Shown here in pieces: positions 25,479 through 33,907 of a stretch of DNA of 64,000 nucleotides. The translations under genes were made by a program, and so were the position numbers. The stretch is taken from NCBI GenBank assembly GCA_045536815.1, contig JAZSOH010000017.1, positions 6,406-70,405 of the forward strand, written 5' to 3'. This DNA comes from UMGS1279 sp045536815. GTDB lineage: Bacteria > Bacillota > Clostridia > Oscillospirales > Acutalibacteraceae. The notes under the pieces are model-generated. The model had not been told where the DNA came from and ran no database searches. It worked only from the letters and a program-made list of their open reading frames with translations. Position 1 is the stretch's first letter. Each line of letters begins with the position of its first letter.

Positions 25479-26338
25479 TCGGCACCCCCCTTTCGAGCGG
25501 CGTCCAAAATATTTTTTACTGCACTGTCAACCGTGTAAGCATCTGTATTAACCGAAAAACCTAATTTGCTTAGTTCTAAAAGCACCTTGGTAACATTTGG
25601 AATATCAAGGCCAATTTCATTTAATATATCACTCTTTGAAAAGACCTCACTAACCGAGCCAAACATAACCGCTTCGCCTTTTTGAAGAACAAGCAACTTA
25701 TCTGACAATTTTGCCAAATCCTCCATAGAATGTGAAACAATTATTACAGCTGCATTACGCTCTTTTTTATAGCTTTCAACTGCTAAGAAAAGCTTTTCAC
25801 GTCCCATAGGGTCAAGACCCGCCGTAGGCTCGTCCAAAACCAAAACGTCAGGCTCCATAGCAAGAATTCCCGCAAGGGCGACCCTACGCTTTTCACCACC
25901 CGACAAATCAAAGGGGGATTTTTCCAAATACTCCTTTTTAAGTCCTAAAAGTGCGGTATATTTTTTAACCCTTAAATCTATTTCTTCCTCTGTAAGACCT
26001 AAATTTTTAGGACCAAAAGCTATATCCTTATAAACTGTTTCCTCGAAAAGCTGATGCTCAGGATACTGAAAAACAAGCCCCACTTTAAAGCGGTTTTTAC
26101 TGAGCTTTTTCTTTTCGTTCCAAAGCTTTTCTCTATCGACAAACACAGTTCCGCTTTCGGGCCTTATAAGACCGTTTAAGGTTTGTAAAAGGGTTGATTT
26201 TCCCGAACCTGTATGACCAATAATTCCAAGAGTTTCTCCCCTTGAAAGTTCAAAGGATATATCCTTAATCGCCGCCCTTTTTAAAGGACTGTTTTGGGCG
26301 TAGGTGAAGGAGATTTTATCGGTTTTGATTATACTCAT
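25472..26338 (-). CDS. ecfA2: Energy-coupling factor transporter ATPase EcfA2
   Basis: Second ATPase of the shared ECF module, 288 aa. Walker A GHTGSGKST (about residue 40), Q loop FQYPEHQLFEETV, signature LSGGEKRRVALAG, Walker B VLVLDEPTAGLDP and H-loop VSHSMEDLA are intact. The basic-residue entry SPLKRAAIKDISF is typical of EcfA2. The ATG overlaps the stop of ecfA1 by 4 bp. Confidence 0.93.
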   Translation of the reverse strand: MSIIKTDKISFTYAQNSPLKRAAIKDISFELSRGETLGIIGHTGSGKSTLLQTLNGLIRPESGTVFVDREKLWNEKKKLSKNRFKVGLVFQYPEHQLFEETVYKDIAFGPKNLGLTEEEIDLRVKKYTALLGLKKEYLEKSPFDLSGGEKRRVALAGILAMEPDVLVLDEPTAGLDPMGREKLFLAVESYKKERNAAVIIVSHSMEDLAKLSDKLLVLQKGEAVMFGSVSEVFSKSDILNEIGLDIPNVTKVLLELSKLGFSVNTDAYTVDSAVKNILDAARKGGAEC

Positions 26339-27189
26339 TTAGCCCCACCTCCCAAAACGCGAAAAATTTCTTCGGCGGCAAGTTTTGGGGAAATATATCC
26401 CAAATCTATATCACTGAATTTAGTTTTAAGTTCACTTAAAAGTTCGGTGGTTTGTGGCAAAGATAGACCTGCTTTTTTGATAGTATCGGCTCTGGAAAAA
26501 ACCTCATTCGGAGTGCCGTCTGCCGCAATTTTGCCGCCATCCATAACTATTACTCTATCAGCTTCTTCGGCCTCTTCCATAAAGTGGGTAATTAAAACTA
26601 TTGTTATTCCTTTTTCCTTGTTAAGCTTTAAAACTGTATTTATAACGTCTTTTCTGCCAACAGGGTCAAGCATTGCGGTTGGCTCATCCAAAACGATACA
26701 TTCAGGCTCCATAGCGAGAATTCCCGCAAGGGCAACACGTTGTTTTTGACCACCTGAAAGTTTATCGGGAGCAAAAAGAGCAAATTCGCTCATATTAACA
26801 GTTTCAAGTGCCGTGTCAACCCTTTTTCTTATTTCACTAGGTTCAATACCTAAATTTTCGGGGCCAAAAGCAACATCCTCTTCAACAACCGTGCAAACGA
26901 TTTGATTATCAGGATTTTGAAAAACCATACCTAGTTTTTTTCTTATCTCGAAAATATTTTTTTCATCGCTTGTATTAAGCGAATCTACCAAAACGGTACC
27001 GCTTTTAGGAAGTAAAAGACCATTAAAAAGCTTTGCAAGGGTAGATTTACCCGAACCGTTATGTCCCAATATAACAGTGAAACTACCCCTTTCAATAGAA
27101 AGGTTAAAATCATGTAAAACCGGACTGGTATTTACATCATCTAAATCATATTCAAATGTCAAATTTTTGACTTCGATAATATTTTCCAT
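26335..27189 (-). CDS. ecfA1: Energy-coupling factor transporter ATPase EcfA1
   Basis: First ATPase of the ECF module, 284 aa. Walker A GHNGSGKST, FQNPDNQIVCTVVEEDVAFGPENLG Q-loop region, signature LSGGQKQRVALAG, Walker B CIVLDEPTAMLDP and H-loop LITHFMEEA are seen. The order ecfA1-ecfA2-ecfT-truA is the usual Firmicutes order. Only 4 bp separate it from the methyltransferase gene. Confidence 0.93.
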   Translation of the reverse strand: MENIIEVKNLTFEYDLDDVNTSPVLHDFNLSIERGSFTVILGHNGSGKSTLAKLFNGLLLPKSGTVLVDSLNTSDEKNIFEIRKKLGMVFQNPDNQIVCTVVEEDVAFGPENLGIEPSEIRKRVDTALETVNMSEFALFAPDKLSGGQKQRVALAGILAMEPECIVLDEPTAMLDPVGRKDVINTVLKLNKEKGITIVLITHFMEEAEEADRVIVMDGGKIAADGTPNEVFSRADTIKKAGLSLPQTTELLSELKTKFSDIDLGYISPKLAAEEIFRVLGGGAK

Positions 27190-27193
27190 TAAA

Positions 27194-28054
27194 TTACTTC
27201 CAAATTGTTGTATTTCCTGCAGGTAAAATTAAATCCCTGTATGTAACCTTTAAGCCGATTTCCTCGGTAGTGGCCTTACCTTTTCTTCCCCTACCGATAA
27301 TTTGCTCGGTAAGAAAATTAAGTACTGTGTGTGAAAGACCCGCCGTATATGAATTTAGAAGGAAAAATACTGGCTCATTAGTTAAAATTTTCGAAACAAG
27401 CTCCAAAAGCTCTGAAAGATTTTCTTCAAGCTTCCAAACCTCGCCGTTAGGGCCTCTACCGTATGATGGAGGGTCCATAACTATAGCGTCGTATTTATTA
27501 CCTCTTCTAATTTCCCTTTGAACAAACTTAACACAGTCGTCAACAAGCCATCGTACAGGACAATCTGCAAGGCCCGAAGCTTTTGCATTTTCCTTTGCCC
27601 AAGCTACCATACCCTTTGAAGCATCAACGTGGGTAACCGACGCCCCCGCTTTAAGACAAGCAAGGGTTGCCCCGCCTGTATAAGCAAACAAATTAAGAAC
27701 CTTTACAGGACGGTTAGCTTTTTTAATAAGGTCACTCATCAAATCCCAGTTAACCGCTTGTTCAGGGAAAAGACCTGTATGCTTAAATCCCATTGGCTTT
27801 AAATTAAATTTAAGGCCGCTATATTCAATGCTCCAAACATCTGGGACCTTTTTAAGCGTTTCCCAATGTCCGCCACCACTACTGCTTCTATGGTATATAG
27901 CGTCTGCTTTTTGCCAAGCCTTTTTATCGGTAGGTAAATTCCACATAGCCTGTGGGTCGGGTCTTATAAGTGTTATATTTCCCCATCGCTCAAGTCTTTG
28001 TCCGTTATTTGCGTCTAAAAGCTCGTAGTCATTAAAATTCTCACAATATCTCAT
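27194..28054 (-). CDS. Class I SAM-dependent methyltransferase, RlmI/RlmK-like core
   Basis: The 286-aa protein has the SAM-binding LNLFAYTGGATLACLKAGASVTHVDAS (motif I and post I, about residue 140), VRWLVDDCVKFV and the catalytic MDPPSYGRGPNGEVWKLEE. These fit the rRNA cytosine-C5 methyltransferase core of RlmI/RlmK, but the N-terminal PUA domain is absent, so the RNA target is not assigned. It lies 17 bp after ruvB and 4 bp before ecfA1. Confidence 0.8.
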   Translation of the reverse strand: MRYCENFNDYELLDANNGQRLERWGNITLIRPDPQAMWNLPTDKKAWQKADAIYHRSSSGGGHWETLKKVPDVWSIEYSGLKFNLKPMGFKHTGLFPEQAVNWDLMSDLIKKANRPVKVLNLFAYTGGATLACLKAGASVTHVDASKGMVAWAKENAKASGLADCPVRWLVDDCVKFVQREIRRGNKYDAIVMDPPSYGRGPNGEVWKLEENLSELLELVSKILTNEPVFFLLNSYTAGLSHTVLNFLTEQIIGRGRKGKATTEEIGLKVTYRDLILPAGNTTIWK

Positions 28055-28071
28055 TAAAATCCTCTAACTAT

Positions 28072-29100
28072 TTAAAACATTTGTTGTTGTCCTGTTTTTT
28101 TAATGCCTAAATGGTTATAAGCCGCTTCGGTAACACACCTTCCTCGGCTTGTTCTTACCAAAAAGCCAATTTGCATAAGATATGGCTCGTAAACATCCTC
28201 AATGGTGATACTTTCTTCGCCGATAGCCGCCGCAAGAGTTTCAAGACCAACAGGGCCGCCCTGATAGTTATTTATTATGGTAGAAAGCATTGTTCTATCA
28301 AAATCATCAAGCCCAAGCTCATCAATTTCAAACCTTTCGAGCGCCTTCATAGCCACCTTTTCTGTTATAACGCCGTCGAATTCGATTTGGGCAATATCCC
28401 TAACCCTTTTGAGCAGTCGGTTGGCAATACGAGGTGTACCACGTGAACGGGATGCAATCTCTAAAGCACCGTTAGCATCGATATCAATACCCAAAATACC
28501 TGCCGAACGTGTAACAATTTTTGCAAGTTGTTCGGGCGTATAAAGTTCAAGCCTTAATAGTACGCCAAACCTATCCCTAAGCGGTGCAGTAAGCTGACCT
28601 GAACGAGTTGTTGCGCCAATAAGGGTAAAATGAGGCAAATTAAGTCTAATAGACTGAGCTGAAGGGCCTTTGCCTAAAATGATATCAAGAGTAAAATCCT
28701 CCATCGCAGGATAAAGAATTTCTTCAACAGCTCTTGGGAGTCGGTGAATTTCGTCAATAAAAAGCACGTCGCCTTCGGAAAGAGAAGACAAAATTGCCGC
28801 CAAATCACCCGCTTTTTCTATCGCAGGACCTGAAGTAACCCTAAAATTAACACCAAGTTCGTTTGCGATTATACCCGAAAGTGTTGTTTTACCAAGTCCG
28901 GGAGGGCCATACAAAAGAACGTGGTCTAGTGCTTCGTGGCGCATAGATGCCGCTTTTATATAGATTGAAAGATTATCCTTAACCTTATCCTGCCCTATAT
29001 ATTCATCTAAGGTCTTGGGACGAAGAGAGGTTTCAATCTCCTCATCGCGATAGGTATATTCGGGAGCAACTATTCGATTTTCAAAATCCATTTCTTGCAT
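28072..29100 (-). CDS. ruvB: Holliday junction branch migration helicase RuvB
   Basis: Hexameric AAA+ motor that, with RuvA, drives branch migration during recombination. 342 aa: LRPKTLDEYIGQ start, Walker A GPPGLGKTT, Walker B DVLFIDEIHRLPR, sensor I GATTRSG, arginine finger in LTAPLRDRFG, sensor II RGTPRIANRLLKRVRD, and the C-terminal winged helix (LGLDDFDRTML to RTSRGRCVT). ATG 29100 is preferred over GTG 29109 because AAGGGTG lies 6 bases before it. Confidence 0.97.
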   Translation of the reverse strand: MQEMDFENRIVAPEYTYRDEEIETSLRPKTLDEYIGQDKVKDNLSIYIKAASMRHEALDHVLLYGPPGLGKTTLSGIIANELGVNFRVTSGPAIEKAGDLAAILSSLSEGDVLFIDEIHRLPRAVEEILYPAMEDFTLDIILGKGPSAQSIRLNLPHFTLIGATTRSGQLTAPLRDRFGVLLRLELYTPEQLAKIVTRSAGILGIDIDANGALEIASRSRGTPRIANRLLKRVRDIAQIEFDGVITEKVAMKALERFEIDELGLDDFDRTMLSTIINNYQGGPVGLETLAAAIGEESITIEDVYEPYLMQIGFLVRTSRGRCVTEAAYNHLGIKKTGQQQMF

Positions 29101-29130
29101 AATTTTCACCCTTTATTAGTTTATTCCTAT

Positions 29131-29742
29131 CTAAAATTTACCCGAAGAAATACGGGCAAGTGCATTTTTAATAAGTTCCTCTGTAGAAAGAGACGGGTCA
29201 AGTCCGCTAAGTGCACGGTTTGCTTCGCTTTGTAAAAATCCAAGGGAAACCAAAGCCGCAGAAGCGCTTTTCAAATTACCAATAGCAGAGGTTGAAGCAG
29301 TATTTGTGCCTGTGTTTAAAGCGCTTGGACTAATACTAATACTGCCAACCTTATCTTTAAGCTCTAAAACAATTCTTTGCGCGAGTTTTGGCCCAACACC
29401 CGAAGCGCTTGTAAGGGCTTTATAATCGCCCGAAGAAATATATGCCATTATAAAATCAGGCGTGAATTCCGAAAGAATTGCAATACCAACCTTTGCACCT
29501 ACGCCGTTTACCGAAATAAGAAGTTTGAAGCAATTTAGTTCGTCAAGGCTAATGAATCCAAAAAGGTCAACCGCATCTTCCCTGACCGCCATATAAGTAT
29601 AAAGAAGTATATTATCCCCTACCTTAGGTAAGGCGCCAACTGTTTTTAGTGAAACGTTGCACTTATAACCAACGCCACCACACTCAACTACCGCTGTAGA
29701 AGCGTCAGAATAAATAAGCTTTCCATTTAGCGAGTAAATCAT
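29131..29742 (-). CDS. ruvA: Holliday junction branch migration protein RuvA
   Basis: Tetrameric junction-binding partner of RuvB, 203 aa. The OB-fold N-terminus (MIYSLNGKLIYSDASTAVVECGGVGYKC), two helix-hairpin-helix motifs (VNGVGAKVGIAIL and ASGVGPKLAQRIVLELKDK), and the C-terminal RuvB-binding UBA-like domain after a Ser/Thr-rich linker (about 140-155) are present. The ATG overlaps the ruvC stop by 4 bp (ATGA). Confidence 0.96.
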   Translation of the reverse strand: MIYSLNGKLIYSDASTAVVECGGVGYKCNVSLKTVGALPKVGDNILLYTYMAVREDAVDLFGFISLDELNCFKLLISVNGVGAKVGIAILSEFTPDFIMAYISSGDYKALTSASGVGPKLAQRIVLELKDKVGSISISPSALNTGTNTASTSAIGNLKSASAALVSLGFLQSEANRALSGLDPSLSTEELIKNALARISSGKF

Positions 29743-30245
29743 ACTTTACCTCCTAAATTGTTTTTAAAAATAAGGCTTGATGCACTATGACAATGACAAA
29801 TTGCAATAGCCAAAGCATCGGCGGTATCATCAGGCTTTGGCACAGATGAAAGTGATAAAAGCCGCTTTGTCAGGTCCATAACCTGAGGTTTTGTAGCTTT
29901 ACCATAACCGGTTACCGCTTGTTTAACCTGCAAAGGAGTATATTCAAAAACAGGGACCGAGTTTAGCCTAGCGGCAAGTAAAATAACTCCCCTTGCCTGA
30001 GCAACATCAATAGCGGTTGTTGTATTTGTGTTAAAATAAAGTTTTTCAATACTGAGAGCATCCGGCTTATGGCGTTTTAAAATATCATCAATACCGTAAA
30101 AAATTGTTTCAAGTCTGGAAGTGAATTCGGTTTTTGCTTTTGTTGTAACGGCGCCATATTCTATTGCAGAAAGCTTATTTCTATTATACTCTACAACGCC
30201 AAAGCCAACTATAGCGTATCCCGGGTCGATACCCAAAACCTTCAA
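29739..30245 (-). CDS. ruvC: Crossover junction endodeoxyribonuclease RuvC
   Basis: Resolves Holliday junctions by paired nicks. 168 aa with an RNase H fold: catalytic Asp 7 in LGIDPGYAIVGFG, Glu in LSIEKLYFN (about 66), and Asp residues in PDDTADALAIAICH (about 138-142). The start is TTG behind GGGGGTG. First gene of an apparent 11-gene co-directional series down to clp at 19430. Confidence 0.95.
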   Translation of the reverse strand: MKVLGIDPGYAIVGFGVVEYNRNKLSAIEYGAVTTKAKTEFTSRLETIFYGIDDILKRHKPDALSIEKLYFNTNTTTAIDVAQARGVILLAARLNSVPVFEYTPLQVKQAVTGYGKATKPQVMDLTKRLLSLSSVPKPDDTADALAIAICHCHSASSLIFKNNLGGKV

Positions 30246-30274
30246 AGCCTACACCCCCAATTTATATTTAGTTT

Positions 30275-30303
30275 ATTATACCATATTTACAGGCTTTGAG
30301 CAA
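30275..30303 (-). promoter_or_regulatory. sigma-A type promoter for the ruvC-led operon
   Basis: TTGCTC (30298-30303), 17-bp spacer, TATAAT (30275-30280), about 30 bp before ruvC. Confidence 0.6.
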
Positions 30304-30363
30304 CATTTTTTTAATGTATAATCTGTTAAAAATTCGCTTTTTATAACACCAAAGGCGAAAAAG

Positions 30364-30392
30364 TTGACTAAATTAAAATTTTGTGCTAAAAT
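30364..30392 (+). promoter_or_regulatory. sigma-A promoter for the small membrane protein
   Basis: TTGACT (30364-30369), 17-bp spacer, TAAAAT (30387-30392), about 35 bp before the start codon. Confidence 0.65.
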
Positions 30393-30426
30393 ATAACATA
30401 TTCAAAAATTTTTTGGGAGAATTTTT

Positions 30427-30651
30427 ATGCAACCAAGTGAGAATTTGTTCCTTTTAAATAGCGGCAATTTTGGCATTTTCCCCTATATACTTTTTCTACT
30501 TATTATTTCACTTATAGTTGTTGTTGGCTTTGTTTTTTGGGAAATTTTTATAAGTAAAAAGCACAAAAGCAAAACCACCGTCATAACTGTTACAGATGAC
30601 GAAATTTCGCCCAACTCAGTTAGCAGTTCAGAAATTAACGACAATAAATAG
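30427..30651 (+). CDS. Small single-pass membrane protein of unknown function
   Basis: I do not recognise this 74-aa protein. It has one long hydrophobic segment (IFPYILFLLIISLIVVVGFVFW, about residues 18-39), followed by a basic KKHKSKTT stretch and an acidic/Ser-Asn-rich tail (DDEISPNSVSSSEINDNK). The positive-inside rule predicts a cytoplasmic C-terminus. It is supported as a real gene by a TTGACT/TAAAAT promoter, GGGAG before the ATG, and a terminator 6 bp after the stop. Confidence 0.7.
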   Translation: MQPSENLFLLNSGNFGIFPYILFLLIISLIVVVGFVFWEIFISKKHKSKTTVITVTDDEISPNSVSSSEINDNK

Positions 30652-30656
30652 AATTA

Positions 30657-30690
30657 AAAAAGTCCAAGTCAAAATTTGACTTGGACTTTT
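30657..30690. terminator. Bidirectional terminator between small membrane protein and lysC
   Basis: AAAAGTCCAAGTCAAA pairs with TTTGACTTGGACTTTT. The A/T ends supply a U tract in both directions for two converging genes. Confidence 0.85.
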
Positions 30691-30703
30691 AGTTTTCTTA
30701 TAA

Positions 30704-31909
30704 TTAACCGATAAGTTTTTCGTGAACTGCAACAACAGCCCTATCAGCATCGGCAACATCTATCAAAACAGAAATCTTAATTTCGCTTGTAGAAATCATT
30801 TGAATATTGATATTTTCATCATAAAGTGCCTCAAACATCTTTGCAGCAACACCGGGATGCGACTCCATACCGGTACCAACGATAGAAACCTTAGCAACAG
30901 TTTCATCATGCACAACCTTGGTATATTTTAAAGTAGACTGCATTTTTTCGATTGTTTCAAGTGCGTCTTTACATTGGTCGGTAGAAACAGTGAAGGTAAT
31001 ATCCTTTGTGCCGTCACGACCAACAGACTGTAAAATAATATCAACGTTAATTCTCGCCTGTCCAAGTGCATTAAACACCTTAAAAGCAGTACCGGGATGG
31101 TCAGCAAGACCAACTACAGAAATTCTAGAAACATTTTTGTCTGCGGCTACGCCACGAATAAGCATTTTTTCCATCTTAACATTCTCCTTAACAATTGTAC
31201 CGGGTTTATTTTCAAGGCTTGAACGAACTTCAAGCTCAACATTATATTTTTTTGCCATCTCAACCGAGCGGTTATTAAGAACTTGAGCGCCAAGAGTTGC
31301 AAGCTCAAGCATCTCTTCGTAAGTAATTTCATCCATTTTTAAGGCCGATTTAACTTTACGTGGGTCGGCAGTGTAAACACCGTCAACGTCGGTATAAATC
31401 TGGCAAAGGTCGGCTTTAAGTGCCGCTGCAATTGCAACCGCGCTTGTATCTGAGCCGCCACGGCCAAGTGTTGTAACATCCTCATATTTGTTAATACCCT
31501 GGAAGCCGGCAACAACAACAATATTTTTTCTTGCAAGCTCTGCCTCGAGGCGTTCAGACTGAACCTTTTTAATTCTTGCTACAGTATAGTTAGAATCAGT
31601 TTGGAAGCCTGCCTGCCAACCAAGTAGAGAAACAACAGGAAACCCCATTTTTTCAATAGCCATTGCAAGAAGCGAAATTGAAATTTGCTCACCCGCAGAA
31701 AGAAGCATATCCATCTCTCTTTTTGATGCGTTGGGGTTAATCTCCTTAGCCTTTGCAATTAAATCATCAGTTGTGTCGCCCTGAGCCGAAACAACAACTA
31801 CTACGTTGTTTCCTTTTTTGTAATCATCAGTTACTAAACGGGCAACATTTTCAACCCTTTTAGCATCGGCAACCGAACTGCCACCGAATTTCTTAACAAT
31901 AAGTGCCAT
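30704..31909 (-). CDS. lysC: Aspartate kinase, monofunctional
   Basis: First step of the aspartate pathway to lysine/diaminopimelate, threonine and methionine. The 401-aa protein has KKFGGSSVAD at residue 5, LGRGGSDTSAVAIAAAL, VDGVYTADPR, and two C-terminal ACT domains for feedback control (starting near ISVVGLADHPGTAF and VSIVGTGMESHPGVA). ATG 31909 is used because GGAGGA lies upstream and it gives the family N-terminus MALIVKKFGG. The 5' region shows no lysine riboswitch; the gene follows hom by 94 bp. Confidence 0.95.
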   Translation of the reverse strand: MALIVKKFGGSSVADAKRVENVARLVTDDYKKGNNVVVVVSAQGDTTDDLIAKAKEINPNASKREMDMLLSAGEQISISLLAMAIEKMGFPVVSLLGWQAGFQTDSNYTVARIKKVQSERLEAELARKNIVVVAGFQGINKYEDVTTLGRGGSDTSAVAIAAALKADLCQIYTDVDGVYTADPRKVKSALKMDEITYEEMLELATLGAQVLNNRSVEMAKKYNVELEVRSSLENKPGTIVKENVKMEKMLIRGVAADKNVSRISVVGLADHPGTAFKVFNALGQARINVDIILQSVGRDGTKDITFTVSTDQCKDALETIEKMQSTLKYTKVVHDETVAKVSIVGTGMESHPGVAAKMFEALYDENINIQMISTSEIKISVLIDVADADRAVVAVHEKLIG

Positions 31910-32003
31910 AACTTTTCCTCCAATAAAATACTTAAGCAAACGCGAATAAAATATCTACTTTATTTTATTCAAAACAAAGAATATTGTTTTTGTTCAAAAC
32001 AAA

Positions 32004-33245
32004 CTAGTCTAAAACGTGGATTATCGAAACATCGCTCATTTGCTTTAATTCCTCAATTTTTTGTTTGAACTCACCATAACAAAAAGCGCTTGTGATAAAT
32101 GCTATCTCGTTTTCTGCGCCGTTTCTTGAAAGGTAGAAAACATCGCCAAAAATATTTTCCGCCTCTTGCTTAGCAAGTTTTTCATCAGTCACCTTAGCGC
32201 GAAGATAAAACTTTGATTTTGTGCTTTCTGCAGGTAGAACATAGTCTTCGCTACCCTCTTCCCAAGAAAGATATTTTCTACTGTAAAGATGCTTTGCACA
32301 GTCCATAACGTCGGCAACAACGGCACTAGCGGTTGGAAGCTTACCTGCGCCCCTGCCATAGAACATTACATCCCCTACAGCATCGCCACGAACCATAATT
32401 GCATTAAATACATCGTCAACGCTTGAAAGCTGATTATCTTTAGAAATAAGTGCGGGATAAACCTCGGCAGAAATTTTTCCGCTTTCGGTAAGCTTTGTGT
32501 GACCCACAAGCTTAATTACACAGTCGGCAGATGTTGCATAGTCGACATCACAAAGTGTAATATTTCTTATACCCTCGGTTTTAACCTGATTAGGATAAAC
32601 GTGCTTTCCAAATGCAAGTGATGCCAAAATACAAATCTTACGGCAGGTATCGTGACCGTCAACGTCTGCAGAAGGCTCTTTTTCCGCATAGCCAAGCTTT
32701 TGCGCAAGTTTAAGAGCATCATCAAAAGACATATTTTCGTTTATCATTTTTGTTAATATGAAGTTTGTTGTACCGTTTAAGATACCAAAAACCTCATACA
32801 AATCATTAGCGCTAAGACACTGTGCAATAGGTCTTAAAACAGGAATGCCGCCGCCAACACTTGCCTCAAACAAGAAGTTAACATTATTCTTTTCGGCAAT
32901 ACTAAGTAGCTCGGCGCCTTTTGCTGCAACAAGTTCTTTATTAGAGGTGGCAACGCTTTTCCCTTTTTCGAGACAAGCTTTTACAAAATCGTAAGCAGGA
33001 TGAACGCCACCCATAACCTCAACAACAATATTAACCGAATCGTCATTTAAAATATCTTCAAAATTTTTAGTAAATAGATTACTATAAGGGAGATTTGGAA
33101 AATCCCTCAAATCCAAAATGTGCTTAACTTCAATTTGCTTTTTAATTTTTTCCGAAATACTTTCCTTATGGTTTAAAATAACCTCAACAACGCCTGAACC
33201 AACAACGCCGTGGCCCATAACAGCAACATTAACTGTTTCTGTCAT
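32004..33245 (-). CDS. hom: Homoserine dehydrogenase
   Basis: Reduces aspartate semialdehyde to homoserine, the branch point to threonine and methionine. 413 aa: Rossmann VAVMGHGVVGSGVVEVI, central ATSNKELVAAKG and GILNGTTNFILTKM signatures, catalytic-region EKEPSADVDGHDTCRK, and a C-terminal ACT domain (SKFYLRAKVTDEK onward) for feedback inhibition. GGAGG precedes the ATG. It lies between an ACT-HTH protein and lysC on the same strand. Confidence 0.95.
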   Translation of the reverse strand: MTETVNVAVMGHGVVGSGVVEVILNHKESISEKIKKQIEVKHILDLRDFPNLPYSNLFTKNFEDILNDDSVNIVVEVMGGVHPAYDFVKACLEKGKSVATSNKELVAAKGAELLSIAEKNNVNFLFEASVGGGIPVLRPIAQCLSANDLYEVFGILNGTTNFILTKMINENMSFDDALKLAQKLGYAEKEPSADVDGHDTCRKICILASLAFGKHVYPNQVKTEGIRNITLCDVDYATSADCVIKLVGHTKLTESGKISAEVYPALISKDNQLSSVDDVFNAIMVRGDAVGDVMFYGRGAGKLPTASAVVADVMDCAKHLYSRKYLSWEEGSEDYVLPAESTKSKFYLRAKVTDEKLAKQEAENIFGDVFYLSRNGAENEIAFITSAFCYGEFKQKIEELKQMSDVSIIHVLD

Positions 33246-33256
33246 AAATAATCCTC

Positions 33257-33697
33257 CTATATTTCCCCCAAAACCTGACGCACAGAAACAACGCCCTCAA
33301 TTTTAGAAAGTTCACTAAGTATTTTATCTACATTATTTTCTGCGCCGCTACGATACGAAACCGTAACCGAAGCCACGCCACCCGAAGGCATACCCTGATT
33401 TATGGTGATAATGTTTGCGCCCATTTTTTTAAGCAGTAATATAAACTCTAGCAGCATACCCGCCTTATCTTCCAAAACGGCCGCAAGATTTACAACCGAG
33501 CTTAGATTTTGCTCACTGTAACTAAAAACCGAATCTTTATACTTATAAAAAGCGCTTCTCGAAATGCCGCACATTCGCGCCGCTTCGCTAGCGCTCTTTG
33601 CTTTTTTTGAAGAAAGCAAATACTTAGCTTCAACTACTTTTGAAAACACTGGGGGCAATACATCGGTTTTGACTAACAAAAGATTTGAATCTTTCAT
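33257..33697 (-). CDS. ACT domain protein with N-terminal HTH (UPF0735/PheB-like)
   Basis: The 146-aa protein joins a short helix-turn-helix segment (KSASEAARMCGISRSAFYKYKDSVF, about residues 30-54) to a C-terminal ACT domain (NLAAVLEDKAGMLLEFILLLKKMGANIITINQGMP). ACT domains bind amino acids, so the protein may sense threonine or a related product. The family is commonly found beside hom or pheA; the role has been inferred rather than proven. ATG 33697 (MKDSNLLLVK) is used because GGTGG lies upstream; the frame is open to 33754. It is 11 bp before hom and heads the ACT-hom-lysC unit. Confidence 0.85.
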   Translation of the reverse strand: MKDSNLLLVKTDVLPPVFSKVVEAKYLLSSKKAKSASEAARMCGISRSAFYKYKDSVFSYSEQNLSSVVNLAAVLEDKAGMLLEFILLLKKMGANIITINQGMPSGGVASVTVSYRSGAENNVDKILSELSKIEGVVSVRQVLGEI

Positions 33698-33845
33698 ATT
33701 CTGTCCACCTGCCAAATACAACTGTGTTTTAATATATTTTATACTATAACACATTAAATATCAATTTTCAATGGTAATTTATTAGAAAATTGAGAGATTT
33801 TTATAATATAAATGTGCAATTTTACAAAAAAAGATAAAAAAGCAC

Positions 33846-33874
33846 TTGAATGATATAAAAATTTAAGTTATTAT
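33846..33874 (+). promoter_or_regulatory. Candidate promoter for the YtvI-type gene
   Basis: TTGAAT (33846-33851), 17-bp spacer, TATTAT (33869-33874). A sporulation sigma factor would be expected from the family, so this is tentative. Confidence 0.4.
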
Positions 33875-33907
33875 AAGTTAAAGATACTATATAAAGGAGG
33901 ATTTTTA

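Noticed and set aside
30246..30426. Possible riboswitch between ruvC and the small membrane protein
   Set aside because: Only two divergent promoters and no conserved aptamer pattern were seen.
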